The notes under the pieces were generated by a model. It saw only the letters and a program-made list of their open reading frames with translations, was not told the origin of the DNA and did not search any database. A program made the position numbers and the translations under genes. Positions 1-6,327 of a DNA stretch of 9,889 nucleotides are shown here, one piece after another. This DNA is from Caryophanales bacterium (GTDB lineage: Bacteria; Bacillota_I; Bacilli_A; RFN20; JAISJY01): the NCBI GenBank assembly GCA_031261365.1, contig JAISJY010000151.1, positions 1 through 9,889 of the forward strand, in the 5' to 3' direction. Position 1 is the first letter of the stretch, and every line of letters starts with the position of its first letter.

Positions 1-21
1 TATTAATAAACTAACTTTTTA

Positions 22-1107
22 TTATTTAAGTTTAAAAAATTGTAAATTGTCTAAATTAATAGAACTATTATAACTAGGTGTTTCAGCTGTTCCAATAGCA
101 GATATTTTAATATAAGGAGCACTAGTTTCAAGCTCAACCACAAAATGATCCCAACTATCAAATGTTGCTGATGCTGGTAATAATTCTACTTCAATACCTT
201 CATCATAAGTTACACCATCTTCTGATGTGAAAATAACTAATTTAGAATCTCCATATTGGTTATAATATTTAGCATCAAACTCAATCTTTGAAACACCTGA
301 ACCAAATGGAGCTGTGTTTTTCATAAAGGCAGAATAAACTCCATCTTCTAAGGCAGCAGCATTATTTGTTCTAAATCTTAAAACCCCTGCTTGTTCAAGA
401 GCTGGAGCAGACTCTAATCCAGCAATATCTTTTGCATCAGCTTTATTATAAACTTCTCTAAAAGCACAACCAGGAATAGGTGAAGTATTTGTATAATGTG
501 CATATGAAGTACTAACTGGTAAATCTTCAAATGTAAACTCTACCATTAAGTCATATTGTTCTTCTTCTACAGTTTCAAAATCAAATACAGAAAATATACA
601 TGCACCTTCAGCAATATATCCTTCAATATATCCAGCTTGAAGATTAACTTCTACTCCATCAAAAGTTTTAGAAGCACCAATAAGGTCAAATATAATCTCT
701 TCTTCAACTTCTACTGTTCCAATAGTCCATCCATCTGCTTCTAATACAGCTTCATACGCTTCAGTATCTAATGTAAAATTTTGATATACAACATCAACTT
801 CAGAGCCAAAATCTTCATCAGCATCATAAATGTCATATTCAAAAACGGTTGCAGTTGGAACTACTTCTGGTAGTGTAAATGTTGGCCAAAAGTCTGCCCA
901 AGCCTCTAAAACCGCATGAGCCCATGCTCTATTAACTTGTGGCTCACTTGAACTAACAACATCTTCAGAACTGTTTCCAGCACTCGAACTAACAACTTCA
1001 GAACTAACCCCTGCTGAACTAGTAGGAACACTACTTGAACTTGGAGTTCTACCACAACCAACAACACCAACTAATAACAATAAACTCAATATCTTTCTTA
1101 ATTTCAT
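22..1107 (-). CDS. Surface lipoprotein with Ser-rich linker and acidic two-part ectodomain
   Basis: Predicted lipoprotein anchored to the outer face of the membrane; the function of the ectodomain is not known. The 361-residue product starts MKLRK, has a short hydrophobic core (residues 6-17) and a lipobox VVGC with the lipidated Cys at 18. Residues about 22-57 form a Ser/Thr/Val/Glu-rich linker. Residues about 60-200 are strongly acidic and contain a run around EVEEEIIFDL. Residues about 205-361 alternate short strands (KIEFDAKYYN, KLVIFTSEDG, HFVVELE, YIKISAIG, NLDNLQFF), which suggests a beta-sandwich of the carbohydrate-binding or galactose-binding type; this fold is an inference. The ATG is preceded by AAAGGGG at good spacing. 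Its leader, signal peptide and first linker residues are nearly identical to those of the next lipoprotein gene, while the rest differs. Only 21 bases follow the stop, so its terminator lies outside the window. Confidence 0.88.
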   Translation of the reverse strand: MKLRKILSLLLLVGVVGCGRTPSSSSVPTSSAGVSSEVVSSSAGNSSEDVVSSSEPQVNRAWAHAVLEAWADFWPTFTLPEVVPTATVFEYDIYDADEDFGSEVDVVYQNFTLDTEAYEAVLEADGWTIGTVEVEEEIIFDLIGASKTFDGVEVNLQAGYIEGYIAEGACIFSVFDFETVEEEQYDLMVEFTFEDLPVSTSYAHYTNTSPIPGCAFREVYNKADAKDIAGLESAPALEQAGVLRFRTNNAAALEDGVYSAFMKNTAPFGSGVSKIEFDAKYYNQYGDSKLVIFTSEDGVTYDEGIEVELLPASATFDSWDHFVVELETSAPYIKISAIGTAETPSYNSSINLDNLQFFKLK

Positions 1108-1140
1108 TTTTTCCCCTTTCTTAAATAAATTAAATTAATA

Positions 1141-1209
1141 TACAAATATTTTAATACATTTATTGTTTTTTCATAGACTTATTTAATAAAATCGCTTTTA
1201 CACTTAAAT
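1141..1209 (-). repeat. Promoter-region repeat, copy A
   Basis: This stretch upstream of the first lipoprotein gene matches 1995-2063 at 59 of 69 positions without gaps. A 22-bp block (1144-1165) is identical in both copies and contains a -10-like TAAAAT (1148-1153, minus strand). The -35 is weak. The repeat continues, after a 6-base length difference in the leader, into the start of the coding region (1003-1107 against 1851-1955, 93 of 105 identical). Confidence 0.85.
1187..1200 (-). promoter_or_regulatory. cre-like operator candidate upstream of the 22-1107 lipoprotein
   Basis: Minus strand reads TAAAAGCGATTTTA, which fits 12 of 14 positions of the Gram-positive catabolite-responsive element TGWNANCGNTNWCA. 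Its 5-bp arms flank a central TCGC (plus strand). The core is kept in the second copy at 2041-2054 although bases around it have changed. It lies about 35 bases upstream of the -10-like box. No regulator gene is visible in the window. Confidence 0.35.
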
Positions 1210-1244
1210 AAAACATCTTTTAACAAAGGCATTAATCTAATTAA

Positions 1245-1268
1245 AATAGCCAAGTTTCCTTGACTATT
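1245..1268 (-). terminator. Hairpin terminator after the 1293-1955 lipoprotein
   Basis: On the minus strand a 10-bp stem (AATAGTCAAG with CTTGGCTATT, one G-U pair) closes a GAAA tetraloop. It begins 25 bases after the lipoprotein stop codon and is followed by TTAATT, a short and broken U-tract. It separates this gene from the promoter of the next lipoprotein gene. The tract is imperfect, so termination may be partial. Confidence 0.7.
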
Positions 1269-1292
1269 CTGTAATTTATAACTAATTTTTTA

Positions 1293-1955
1293 TTATCTTA
1301 AAGTAAGAGAATGAATAATACCACGGCAATTAGCTGCTACTCCAGCTGCAAAAACCAAAGTTGTAGCAGGTGTAGTTAAAACAAAAGTAACTTCACCTAC
1401 AGCAAATGGGACAGGTTTAGAAACACCATTAACTAGAAAAGTTTTTGACTCTGCTTCATTCCACCCTTGCATACTTAAAACAACTTCACTAACGGGAACT
1501 GATGTTGTTAATGTAAATGTTCCAGCCACAGAACCCGTACCATATTTAACAGCAACTGTTTCTCCCGGACCACCTGAAGTACTACCAGAATAAACTTTAG
1601 CAACTGCAGAAACTGCTGAAACAATATTATCAGTTCCTATTTTTGTTTGTTCCAATAAAGTAGCAAATAAACCTTCTTCCTCTAAAGAACCATAAGCAGG
1701 AGCAGATGGAGCTGTGCCATTTAAGTATTTATCAAAAACATATTGTGATAAAAAGACAGGAGCAACAACACTGCTTTCTTCTTCACTTGAAATAGAAACT
1801 ACTTCAGAACTTTCTTCAGAAGCAACCGTTGAACTAGAAGCAACTGTTGAACTAACTTCTGGTAAACTAGCAGGAACACTACTTGAACTTGTAGTCTTAC
1901 CACAACCAACAATACCAACTAATAGCAATAAACTCAATACCTTTTTTAATTTCAT
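1293..1955 (-). CDS. Small surface lipoprotein with Ser-rich linker and beta-rich C-terminal domain
   Basis: Predicted 220-residue lipoprotein. Signal peptide MKLKKVLSLLLLVGIVGC has lipobox IVGC with the lipidated Cys at 18. A Ser/Val/Glu linker covers about residues 21-65 and includes a tandem six-residue repeat. The remaining 150 residues are rich in beta-formers and small residues: a Gly-rich turn (SGSTSGGPGE), then TFTLTTSVPVSEVVLSMQGW, FLVNGV, EVTFVLTTPATTLVFAAG and a final RGIIHSLTLR. From memory this pattern resembles C-terminal beta-sandwich domains found in secreted proteins and nucleases of Mollicutes and relatives; I cannot confirm it by search. The ATG has AAAGGGA upstream. The gene follows nagA by 102 bases on the same strand, with no strong terminator between them, so read-through from the nag operon is possible in addition to its own promoter. 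Confidence 0.87.
   Translation of the reverse strand: MKLKKVLSLLLLVGIVGCGKTTSSSSVPASLPEVSSTVASSSTVASEESSEVVSISSEEESSVVAPVFLSQYVFDKYLNGTAPSAPAYGSLEEEGLFATLLEQTKIGTDNIVSAVSAVAKVYSGSTSGGPGETVAVKYGTGSVAGTFTLTTSVPVSEVVLSMQGWNEAESKTFLVNGVSKPVPFAVGEVTFVLTTPATTLVFAAGVAANCRGIIHSLTLR
1818..1853 (-). repeat. Two tandem 18-bp units in the lipoprotein linker
   Basis: Units 1818-1835 and 1836-1853 (plus strand AGAAGCAACNGTTGAACT) differ at a single base. They encode two consecutive copies of a six-residue Ser-Thr-Val-Ala-Ser type unit. Because 18 is a multiple of three, gain or loss of a unit would change linker length without breaking the frame. Confidence 0.85.
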
Positions 1956-1994
1956 TTCTTTCCCTTTCTCAATAAGCCAATGACCTATTTGGTA

Positions 1995-2063
1995 TGTAAA
2001 TATTTTAATACATTTATTGCATTTTCAAAGACCTATTTCATAAAACCGCTTTTATGCTTAAAT
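1995..2063 (-). repeat. Promoter-region repeat, copy B
   Basis: Second copy of the 69-bp repeat at 1141-1209, lying upstream of the 1293-1955 lipoprotein. The -10-like TAAAAT is at 2002-2007 (minus strand). A TTGAAA at 2023-2028 is a possible -35, although its 15-base spacing is short. The distal end overlaps the last codon and stop of nagA (2058-2063), so this copy probably arose in place and copy A is the derived one; that order is an inference. Confidence 0.85.
2039..2056 (-). promoter_or_regulatory. Perfect 18-bp dyad with cre-like core between nagA and lipoprotein gene
   Basis: CATAAAA and TTTTATG form perfect 7-bp arms around CCGC (plus strand). The inner 14 bases (2041-2054) match the cre consensus at 12 of 14. 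It starts one base after the nagA stop and lies upstream of the lipoprotein promoter. It could act as an operator for a LacI/CcpA-type protein. It could also be a weak hairpin at the end of nagA, but there is no U-tract and the stem is AT-rich, so I prefer the operator reading. Confidence 0.4.
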
Positions 2064-3176
2064 TATTGTTTGAACAACATTAAAATCTTTATCAATAACC
2101 ACAAACTTTGCTTTATTTCCAACTTTAATACTACCTACATTTGTTAATCTTAAATTGTTAGCTGGATTAATCGTAACTAAGTCTATTAGTTGAGTAAATG
2201 ACAAAGAAGGAACAACTAAATGAATATTCTTTAAAGCCTCATTTAATTTTAAAACAGACCCTGCCAAAGCCCCTGTTTCTGTTTTAACATAGCCATCTTT
2301 TAAATATACTTTTTGGTCTCCTAACATATACTCCCCATCTTTTAAATACTTCGCCTCCGTTGCATCACTTATTAAAACTATCTTTTCTGGACCTTTCATT
2401 TTAAAAAGTATCTGAATAGCTGGAGCAGAGACATGCTTTAAATCTGCAATTAATTCAGCATAAACATTATCATTTAATAAAACACTCCCCACTACTCCCA
2501 CATCCCTATGGTGCAAACCACTTTGACAATTATAAGTATGAGTAGAAGAAGTCACACCATTTAAAAAAGCTTCATTTGCTTCTTTACTATTAGCCTTACT
2601 ATGACCAATAGACCCCACTATGTTGTGTTGTTTTAATAAAGGCATTATTTTATAACCATCTTTCTCATAAGCAAAAGTAATTATCTTAATATTATTATTA
2701 GAAGCCTCAATAAAATCTTTTAATATTTCAACATCACAAGGAATAATGTTTTCTTGGTTTTGAGCTCCATTTAATTCTTCATTAATAAAAGGACCTTCTA
2801 AATGTATGCCTAAAACTTCTGCTCCTTGTTTTTGCTCTTTTTGATATTTAGCAATGTTTTTTAAAGATAATAAAATATTAGAATAACTAGTTGACATAGT
2901 AGTTGGTAAGAAATAAGTTACTCCCTCTTGTAATAATGCTTTAGAAATAACATCTAAACCTTTTAAATCAGCATGACTAACATCAAAACCATTAGCCCCA
3001 TGAATATGTTCATCTATAAAACCAGGAACTACAATATACTCATCAGGTATTTCAATTAAGTCTTTTTCTTTTAAATCATTGCCTATTTTCTTAATAATAC
3101 CCTCATCAAAAAACAAAGAAGTCTTTATTATTCCTTTACCACTTACATAAATGTTACTATTCTTAAAACCTTTCAT
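2058..3176 (-). CDS. nagA: N-acetylglucosamine-6-phosphate deacetylase
   Basis: Cytoplasmic metal-dependent amidohydrolase that removes acetate from N-acetylhexosamine-6-phosphate, giving the substrate for NagB. At 372 residues it has the usual family length. Visible motifs in order: PGFIDEHIHG with H57/H59, HLEGPFI with E127, GHSKA with H192, STHTYN with H213 followed by GLHHRDVGVVG, ELIADLKH, and LISDATEA with the catalytic-type D271, then GALAGS. These fit the NagA family; GalNAc-6-P deacetylase (AgaA) is a close relative and cannot be excluded. Its ATG overlaps the TGA stop of the GH36 gene (ATGA). No good Shine-Dalgarno is present (only AAAAAG), so translational coupling to the upstream gene is likely. 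A 15-bp inverted repeat (3187-3201) sits 11 bases before the start codon. Third gene of the nagB-GH36-nagA operon. Confidence 0.93.
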   Translation of the reverse strand: MKGFKNSNIYVSGKGIIKTSLFFDEGIIKKIGNDLKEKDLIEIPDEYIVVPGFIDEHIHGANGFDVSHADLKGLDVISKALLQEGVTYFLPTTMSTSYSNILLSLKNIAKYQKEQKQGAEVLGIHLEGPFINEELNGAQNQENIIPCDVEILKDFIEASNNNIKIITFAYEKDGYKIMPLLKQHNIVGSIGHSKANSKEANEAFLNGVTSSTHTYNCQSGLHHRDVGVVGSVLLNDNVYAELIADLKHVSAPAIQILFKMKGPEKIVLISDATEAKYLKDGEYMLGDQKVYLKDGYVKTETGALAGSVLKLNEALKNIHLVVPSLSFTQLIDLVTINPANNLRLTNVGSIKVGNKAKFVVIDKDFNVVQTII

Positions 3177-5392
3177 ATCTTTTTAACTAGATATATTCTA
3201 GATGCCAAAGTATCATTTAATTCATTTTTCTCTTCTTTAATAATATTTTGAATATCAATTCCTTTTTCCTTTAATTCTCTGCCTGTCATTTTAAAAGATA
3301 ACACTTTCTCTAAATTACTTTGTACTCTAGTTTTAATTAAATAAGTATCATCATCATTTAAATAATTAACTTTAATATTTTCCCAATTAGTATTTCTTAA
3401 GAAAACTCCAATAGTAATAATTGCCTCAGTCTTACTTTCATTAACAATAAGATGAGCATAAACATCTGAATTATAAACACTACTTAATTTATGATAAATA
3501 CCATTTCTTAATAATTTACCATATTTTGTATAGAACTTTATTTGTTCTTTCATTACTTTTCGTTCAACTTCTTTAACTTTTAACATATTTAATTCATAAC
3601 CAAAAGCACCCAAAGAGGCTATATTAAATCTACTTTCTAAAGGAGTATCTAAACCTGTAGTCGCATTCGGGCATTCAGCAACATGTGAGCCAATAGTTGA
3701 TTGAGGGTAAGCTAATAATGTTCCTTCTTGAATAAAAGTTCTCATTAAAGTATCAGTATTATCACTTGCCCATATTTGAGGAAAATAATATAAAGTGCCT
3801 AAATCAAATCTATTACCCCCAGCTGAACAACCTTCAAAAAGAATATGCGGGTATCTCTTAATTAATTTACCCCAGAAATCATATAAACCTTGCATATATT
3901 TATATTGAAACTCTTCTTGATTATTTAAAAAAGAAGAATAAACATCAATCATTGTTCTATTAGAATCCAACTTGATATAATAAGGTTTAATTAAATCTAT
4001 AATCTTGGTTATCTGTTTAAAAACTGAATCTCTAACATCTCTCCTTGTAAAATCTAACATTAATTGGTTCCGTCTTTCAATAGGTTTTAAGCCAGGAATA
4101 ATCATAGCATAATCAGGATGTTTTCTAAAGACATCAGAGTTCATATTTAGCATTTCAGGTTCAAACCATAAACCAAACTTTAAACCGATACTTTTTATTT
4201 CTTGAACAAGTTTATCGATTCCTCCTGTTTTCTCTTTATAATCAACCCAATCACCTAATGAAATATTATCAGCATCTCTCTTTCCAAACCAACCATCATC
4301 TAAAACAAATAAACCAATGCCATTTTCCTTAGCTTTTTCAACCATGGCAATTATCTTATCATGATTAAAATCAAAATATATACCTTCCCAACTATTTAAT
4401 AAAACAGGCGGTAAAATATTTGACCATTTATTTCTAACAATATGATTTCTAATAAAACTATGCATTACAGTTGTAATATCATCAACATTATTCGCATAAG
4501 TAATAATAGCTTCAGGAGTTGTAAAAGTCTTATTAGGCTTTAAACTATAAGCAAAATTAGTTTCATTAATACCACTTAAAAATCTTGTTTTCTCTAATAT
4601 TAATCCTTTGGCTAATTCACTCTTTAAAATAAAACCTTTAAAGTTTTCTAAAGCTGAAACATCTACTATTTGAGCATGTGAACCTGAATAAATTAAATTA
4701 ACTCCATAATAAGCTTTATCATGATTTAAAATAACAAAAGGATTATGCGTGTTGCTAGAATAACCATTATTACTGCCCACCATAAAAGTACCATTATTCA
4801 CAATATTATTATGAATAAATCTTTCTCTACTCCAAGAACCATCTAAAGTTGTTAAAACATTATCTTTACCAAATAAATCTATTTGTAAAGACATTGCTTT
4901 TTTAATTGTTATTGTTTTTTTACTATTATTGATGACTTCATTTGAAAAAGCTAAAACATCACTATCAACAAAAGTAGAAATATATTGATTAATAATTAAA
5001 TCTCTCAATTCATCAACATAAGTTAATTTAAGAGTTTCACTTTTTAAACGACTTTTAGGAAAATTATCTTGACCTTTAAAACCATTCAAGATAACAGCAT
5101 CCTTTAAAGAAAAACGATTAACATATATACCTTTTTCATTAATAAATCTAAACATTGGTTGAACTTCTCCAGCATCTCCTTGAACAGAGAAAATAGTTGG
5201 AGTAAAGTCATAAATATCAACTGAAGCATGTTTATCAAATAAATCTATTGGTTGGCAAACCTTTAAGATAACCTCCTCTTCTAAATGATTACCATAATAT
5301 AATAAAGCAGGTCCTCTCTCTCTTAAAGCTAAAACAAAACTAGTTCTTGGGGTTTGAATTAATACTCTTTTATCACTTGTAATTTTAATCAT
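3173..5392 (-). CDS. GH36 alpha-galactosidase / alpha-N-acetylgalactosaminidase-like glycosidase
   Basis: Retaining glycoside hydrolase of family GH36, 739 residues, close to the usual length of about 720-750. The N-terminal beta-supersandwich (about 1-320) is followed by the catalytic barrel: NSWEGIYFDF, FVLDDGWFG (DDGW at 365-368), LKFGLWFEPEM, YIKLDSNR with presumed nucleophile D476, EGCSAGGNRFDLG, and ASDNTDT with presumed acid/base D544. A C-terminal beta domain ends the protein. No signal peptide is present, so it acts in the cytoplasm on imported sugars. Two conserved stretches depart from the alpha-galactosidase pattern I know: KWDMNR is KLDSNR, and CSGGG is CSAGG. With nagB and nagA on either side, release of an N-acetylhexosamine is plausible, but specificity cannot be read from the sequence. 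The ATG follows the nagB stop by 10 bases, with AAGGAGA starting inside the stop codon. Stop is TGA. Confidence 0.9.
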   Translation of the reverse strand: MIKITSDKRVLIQTPRTSFVLALRERGPALLYYGNHLEEEVILKVCQPIDLFDKHASVDIYDFTPTIFSVQGDAGEVQPMFRFINEKGIYVNRFSLKDAVILNGFKGQDNFPKSRLKSETLKLTYVDELRDLIINQYISTFVDSDVLAFSNEVINNSKKTITIKKAMSLQIDLFGKDNVLTTLDGSWSRERFIHNNIVNNGTFMVGSNNGYSSNTHNPFVILNHDKAYYGVNLIYSGSHAQIVDVSALENFKGFILKSELAKGLILEKTRFLSGINETNFAYSLKPNKTFTTPEAIITYANNVDDITTVMHSFIRNHIVRNKWSNILPPVLLNSWEGIYFDFNHDKIIAMVEKAKENGIGLFVLDDGWFGKRDADNISLGDWVDYKEKTGGIDKLVQEIKSIGLKFGLWFEPEMLNMNSDVFRKHPDYAMIIPGLKPIERRNQLMLDFTRRDVRDSVFKQITKIIDLIKPYYIKLDSNRTMIDVYSSFLNNQEEFQYKYMQGLYDFWGKLIKRYPHILFEGCSAGGNRFDLGTLYYFPQIWASDNTDTLMRTFIQEGTLLAYPQSTIGSHVAECPNATTGLDTPLESRFNIASLGAFGYELNMLKVKEVERKVMKEQIKFYTKYGKLLRNGIYHKLSSVYNSDVYAHLIVNESKTEAIITIGVFLRNTNWENIKVNYLNDDDTYLIKTRVQSNLEKVLSFKMTGRELKEKGIDIQNIIKEEKNELNDTLASRIYLVKKI
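3187..3201 (-). repeat. Perfect inverted repeat just before the nagA start
   Basis: CTAGA and TCTAG flank a 5-base TATAT centre (plus strand). It lies inside the last codons of the GH36 gene, 11-25 bases upstream of the nagA ATG. In the mRNA it can form a small, weak 5-bp hairpin where a ribosome binding site would normally be found. Ribosomes finishing the GH36 gene would unfold it, which fits translational coupling. It may be chance in such AT-rich DNA. Confidence 0.4.
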
Positions 5393-5402
5393 ATCTTTCT
5401 CC

Positions 5403-6185
5403 TTATAAACTATATTTCTTATATTTATCTGTCTCTTCTTTAAAAGTATAAATACTCTTATTCAAATCAAGACTAATAGCGGACTTTTCTGTTAAACAAA
5501 TAGTTACTTCTTTTTTATTTCTTAAAGCAGAAGCTGGTAAATTAATAGAAATCTCTTCTTCACACAACCTTCTAACTGCTTCACTTTTATTACTTTGAGG
5601 AGCTAATAAAACTATTTGTTTAGCCTTTAAAATAGTTTTAATTCCCATAGTTATGGCTCTAGTTGGAACTTCATCTAAAGAAGTAAAGAAACGAGCATTA
5701 TCACCAATAGTACTTGCACTTAAATTAACAACATGTGTTAAAGATTCAAAAGAAGTACCTGGCTCATTAAAAGCAATATGTCCATTTGAGCCTAAACCTA
5801 ATAATTGAATATCTATTTTTTTAGTATCTATTAATTGATTATAAAGAAAAGCATTATCACTTAATCTTCCTAAACCGTTTGGAACAAAAGTGTTCTTCTT
5901 TTTAATATCTATTTTATCAAATAAATTAGTATTCATAAAATATCTATAACTTTGACTATTATCACTTGTTAAACCAACATATTCATCTAAATTAATGGTC
6001 GTGACATTATTGAAACTCAACTTGCCACCTGCATTAGCTTTTATTAGTCTATCATATAAAGGTAAGGGGGTACTACCTGTTGCTAAACCTAAAACAATAA
6101 AGGGATTTTTCTTTATTTGTTGAACATAAAAATCTGCTAAATCATCAAACAAATCTACTTCTTTCTGATATATTAATATTTCCAT
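5403..6185 (-). CDS. nagB: Glucosamine-6-phosphate deaminase
   Basis: Converts glucosamine-6-phosphate to fructose-6-phosphate and ammonia, linking amino-sugar use to glycolysis. From the ATG at 6185 the protein has 260 residues, normal for NagB. Motifs: phosphate-binding LATGSTP (34-40), NLDEYVGL with D67 (the proton-transfer Asp of the family), SYRYFMN, LGSNGHIAFNEPG (131-143) with H136 and E141, and RAITMGI. The position of E. coli Asp141 is Asn here (N134), a variant I recall from other Firmicutes NagB proteins. The frame stays open 18 bases further up to a TTG at 6203, but AAAGGTG (6191-6197) lies 5 bases before the ATG and fixes the start there. First gene of the operon with the GH36 gene and nagA, with its own extended -10 promoter upstream. 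Confidence 0.95.
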   Translation of the reverse strand: MEILIYQKEVDLFDDLADFYVQQIKKNPFIVLGLATGSTPLPLYDRLIKANAGGKLSFNNVTTINLDEYVGLTSDNSQSYRYFMNTNLFDKIDIKKKNTFVPNGLGRLSDNAFLYNQLIDTKKIDIQLLGLGSNGHIAFNEPGTSFESLTHVVNLSASTIGDNARFFTSLDEVPTRAITMGIKTILKAKQIVLLAPQSNKSEAVRRLCEEEISINLPASALRNKKEVTICLTEKSAISLDLNKSIYTFKEETDKYKKYSL

Positions 6186-6190
6186 TTTAT

Positions 6191-6197
6191 CACCTTT
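6191..6197 (-). promoter_or_regulatory. Ribosome binding site that sets the nagB start
   Basis: AAAGGTG on the minus strand, 5 bases before the ATG at 6185. A longer in-frame reading from the TTG at 6203 would place this site inside the gene and would have no binding site of its own, so the ATG is chosen. Confidence 0.8.
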
Positions 6198-6207
6198 CAG
6201 CAATATA

Positions 6208-6216
6208 ATTATATCA
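6208..6216 (-). promoter_or_regulatory. Extended -10 promoter of the nag operon
   Basis: The minus strand reads TGATATAAT, a perfect TGnTATAAT extended -10. No convincing -35 is found 16-18 bases upstream, which is common for extended -10 promoters. Transcription would start near 6200, leaving a very short leader that contains the ribosome binding site. This gives the operon its own promoter, apart from the 6328-7302 gene. Confidence 0.65.
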
Positions 6217-6271
6217 ATTATTAAAGATAATGGAGAGAAATATGAATATCTTTATTGTTTAAAAAGGTTAG

Positions 6272-6309
6272 AGTCGAAAACTTTTCGCAAATGCGACAAA
6301 TATTCGACT
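6272..6309 (-). terminator. 38-bp imperfect hairpin between the orphan gene and nagB
   Basis: Outer arms AGTCGAA/TTCGACT (7 bp) and inner arms TCGC/GCGA are symmetric about 6290/6291. Read as minus-strand RNA, the halves pair over 17 positions with two mismatches and one G-U pair around an AUUU loop. The plus-strand version has three mismatches, which points to a minus-strand transcript. It begins 18 bases after the orphan gene's stop and ends about 55 bases before the nagB -10. A T-run (CCTTTTT) follows only after several unpaired bases, so it is a poor classical terminator. It could instead be an operator or a leader element. A second overlapping dyad, CGAAAA-C-TTTTCG, occupies 6275-6287. 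Confidence 0.45.
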
Positions 6310-6327
6310 GAAGGTAAAAATGAATTA

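Noticed and set aside
556..744. 62-codon plus-strand open frame opposite the first lipoprotein gene
   Set aside because: Low-complexity Phe/Ser/Asn/Lys product, no ribosome binding site, lies fully antisense to a well-supported gene; a shadow frame.
1714..1983. 89-codon plus-strand open frame opposite the second lipoprotein gene
   Set aside because: Its Thr/Leu/Glu-rich product is the mirror of the Ser-rich linker, and it has no recognisable start signals; a shadow frame.
2039..2056. Rho-independent terminator for the nag operon
   Set aside because: The stem is AT-rich, no U-tract follows, and the same core is kept upstream of the other lipoprotein gene where no gene ends so close; an operator fits better, though a weak terminator role is not excluded.
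6186..6203. Upstream TTG start for nagB adding six residues
   Set aside because: It would place the good AAAGGTG binding site within the gene, has none of its own, and the extra residues are not typical of NagB.
6272..6309. CRISPR repeat or IS end at the 38-bp palindrome
   Set aside because: Only one copy is present in the window, with no spacers, no transposase and no flanking direct repeats seen.
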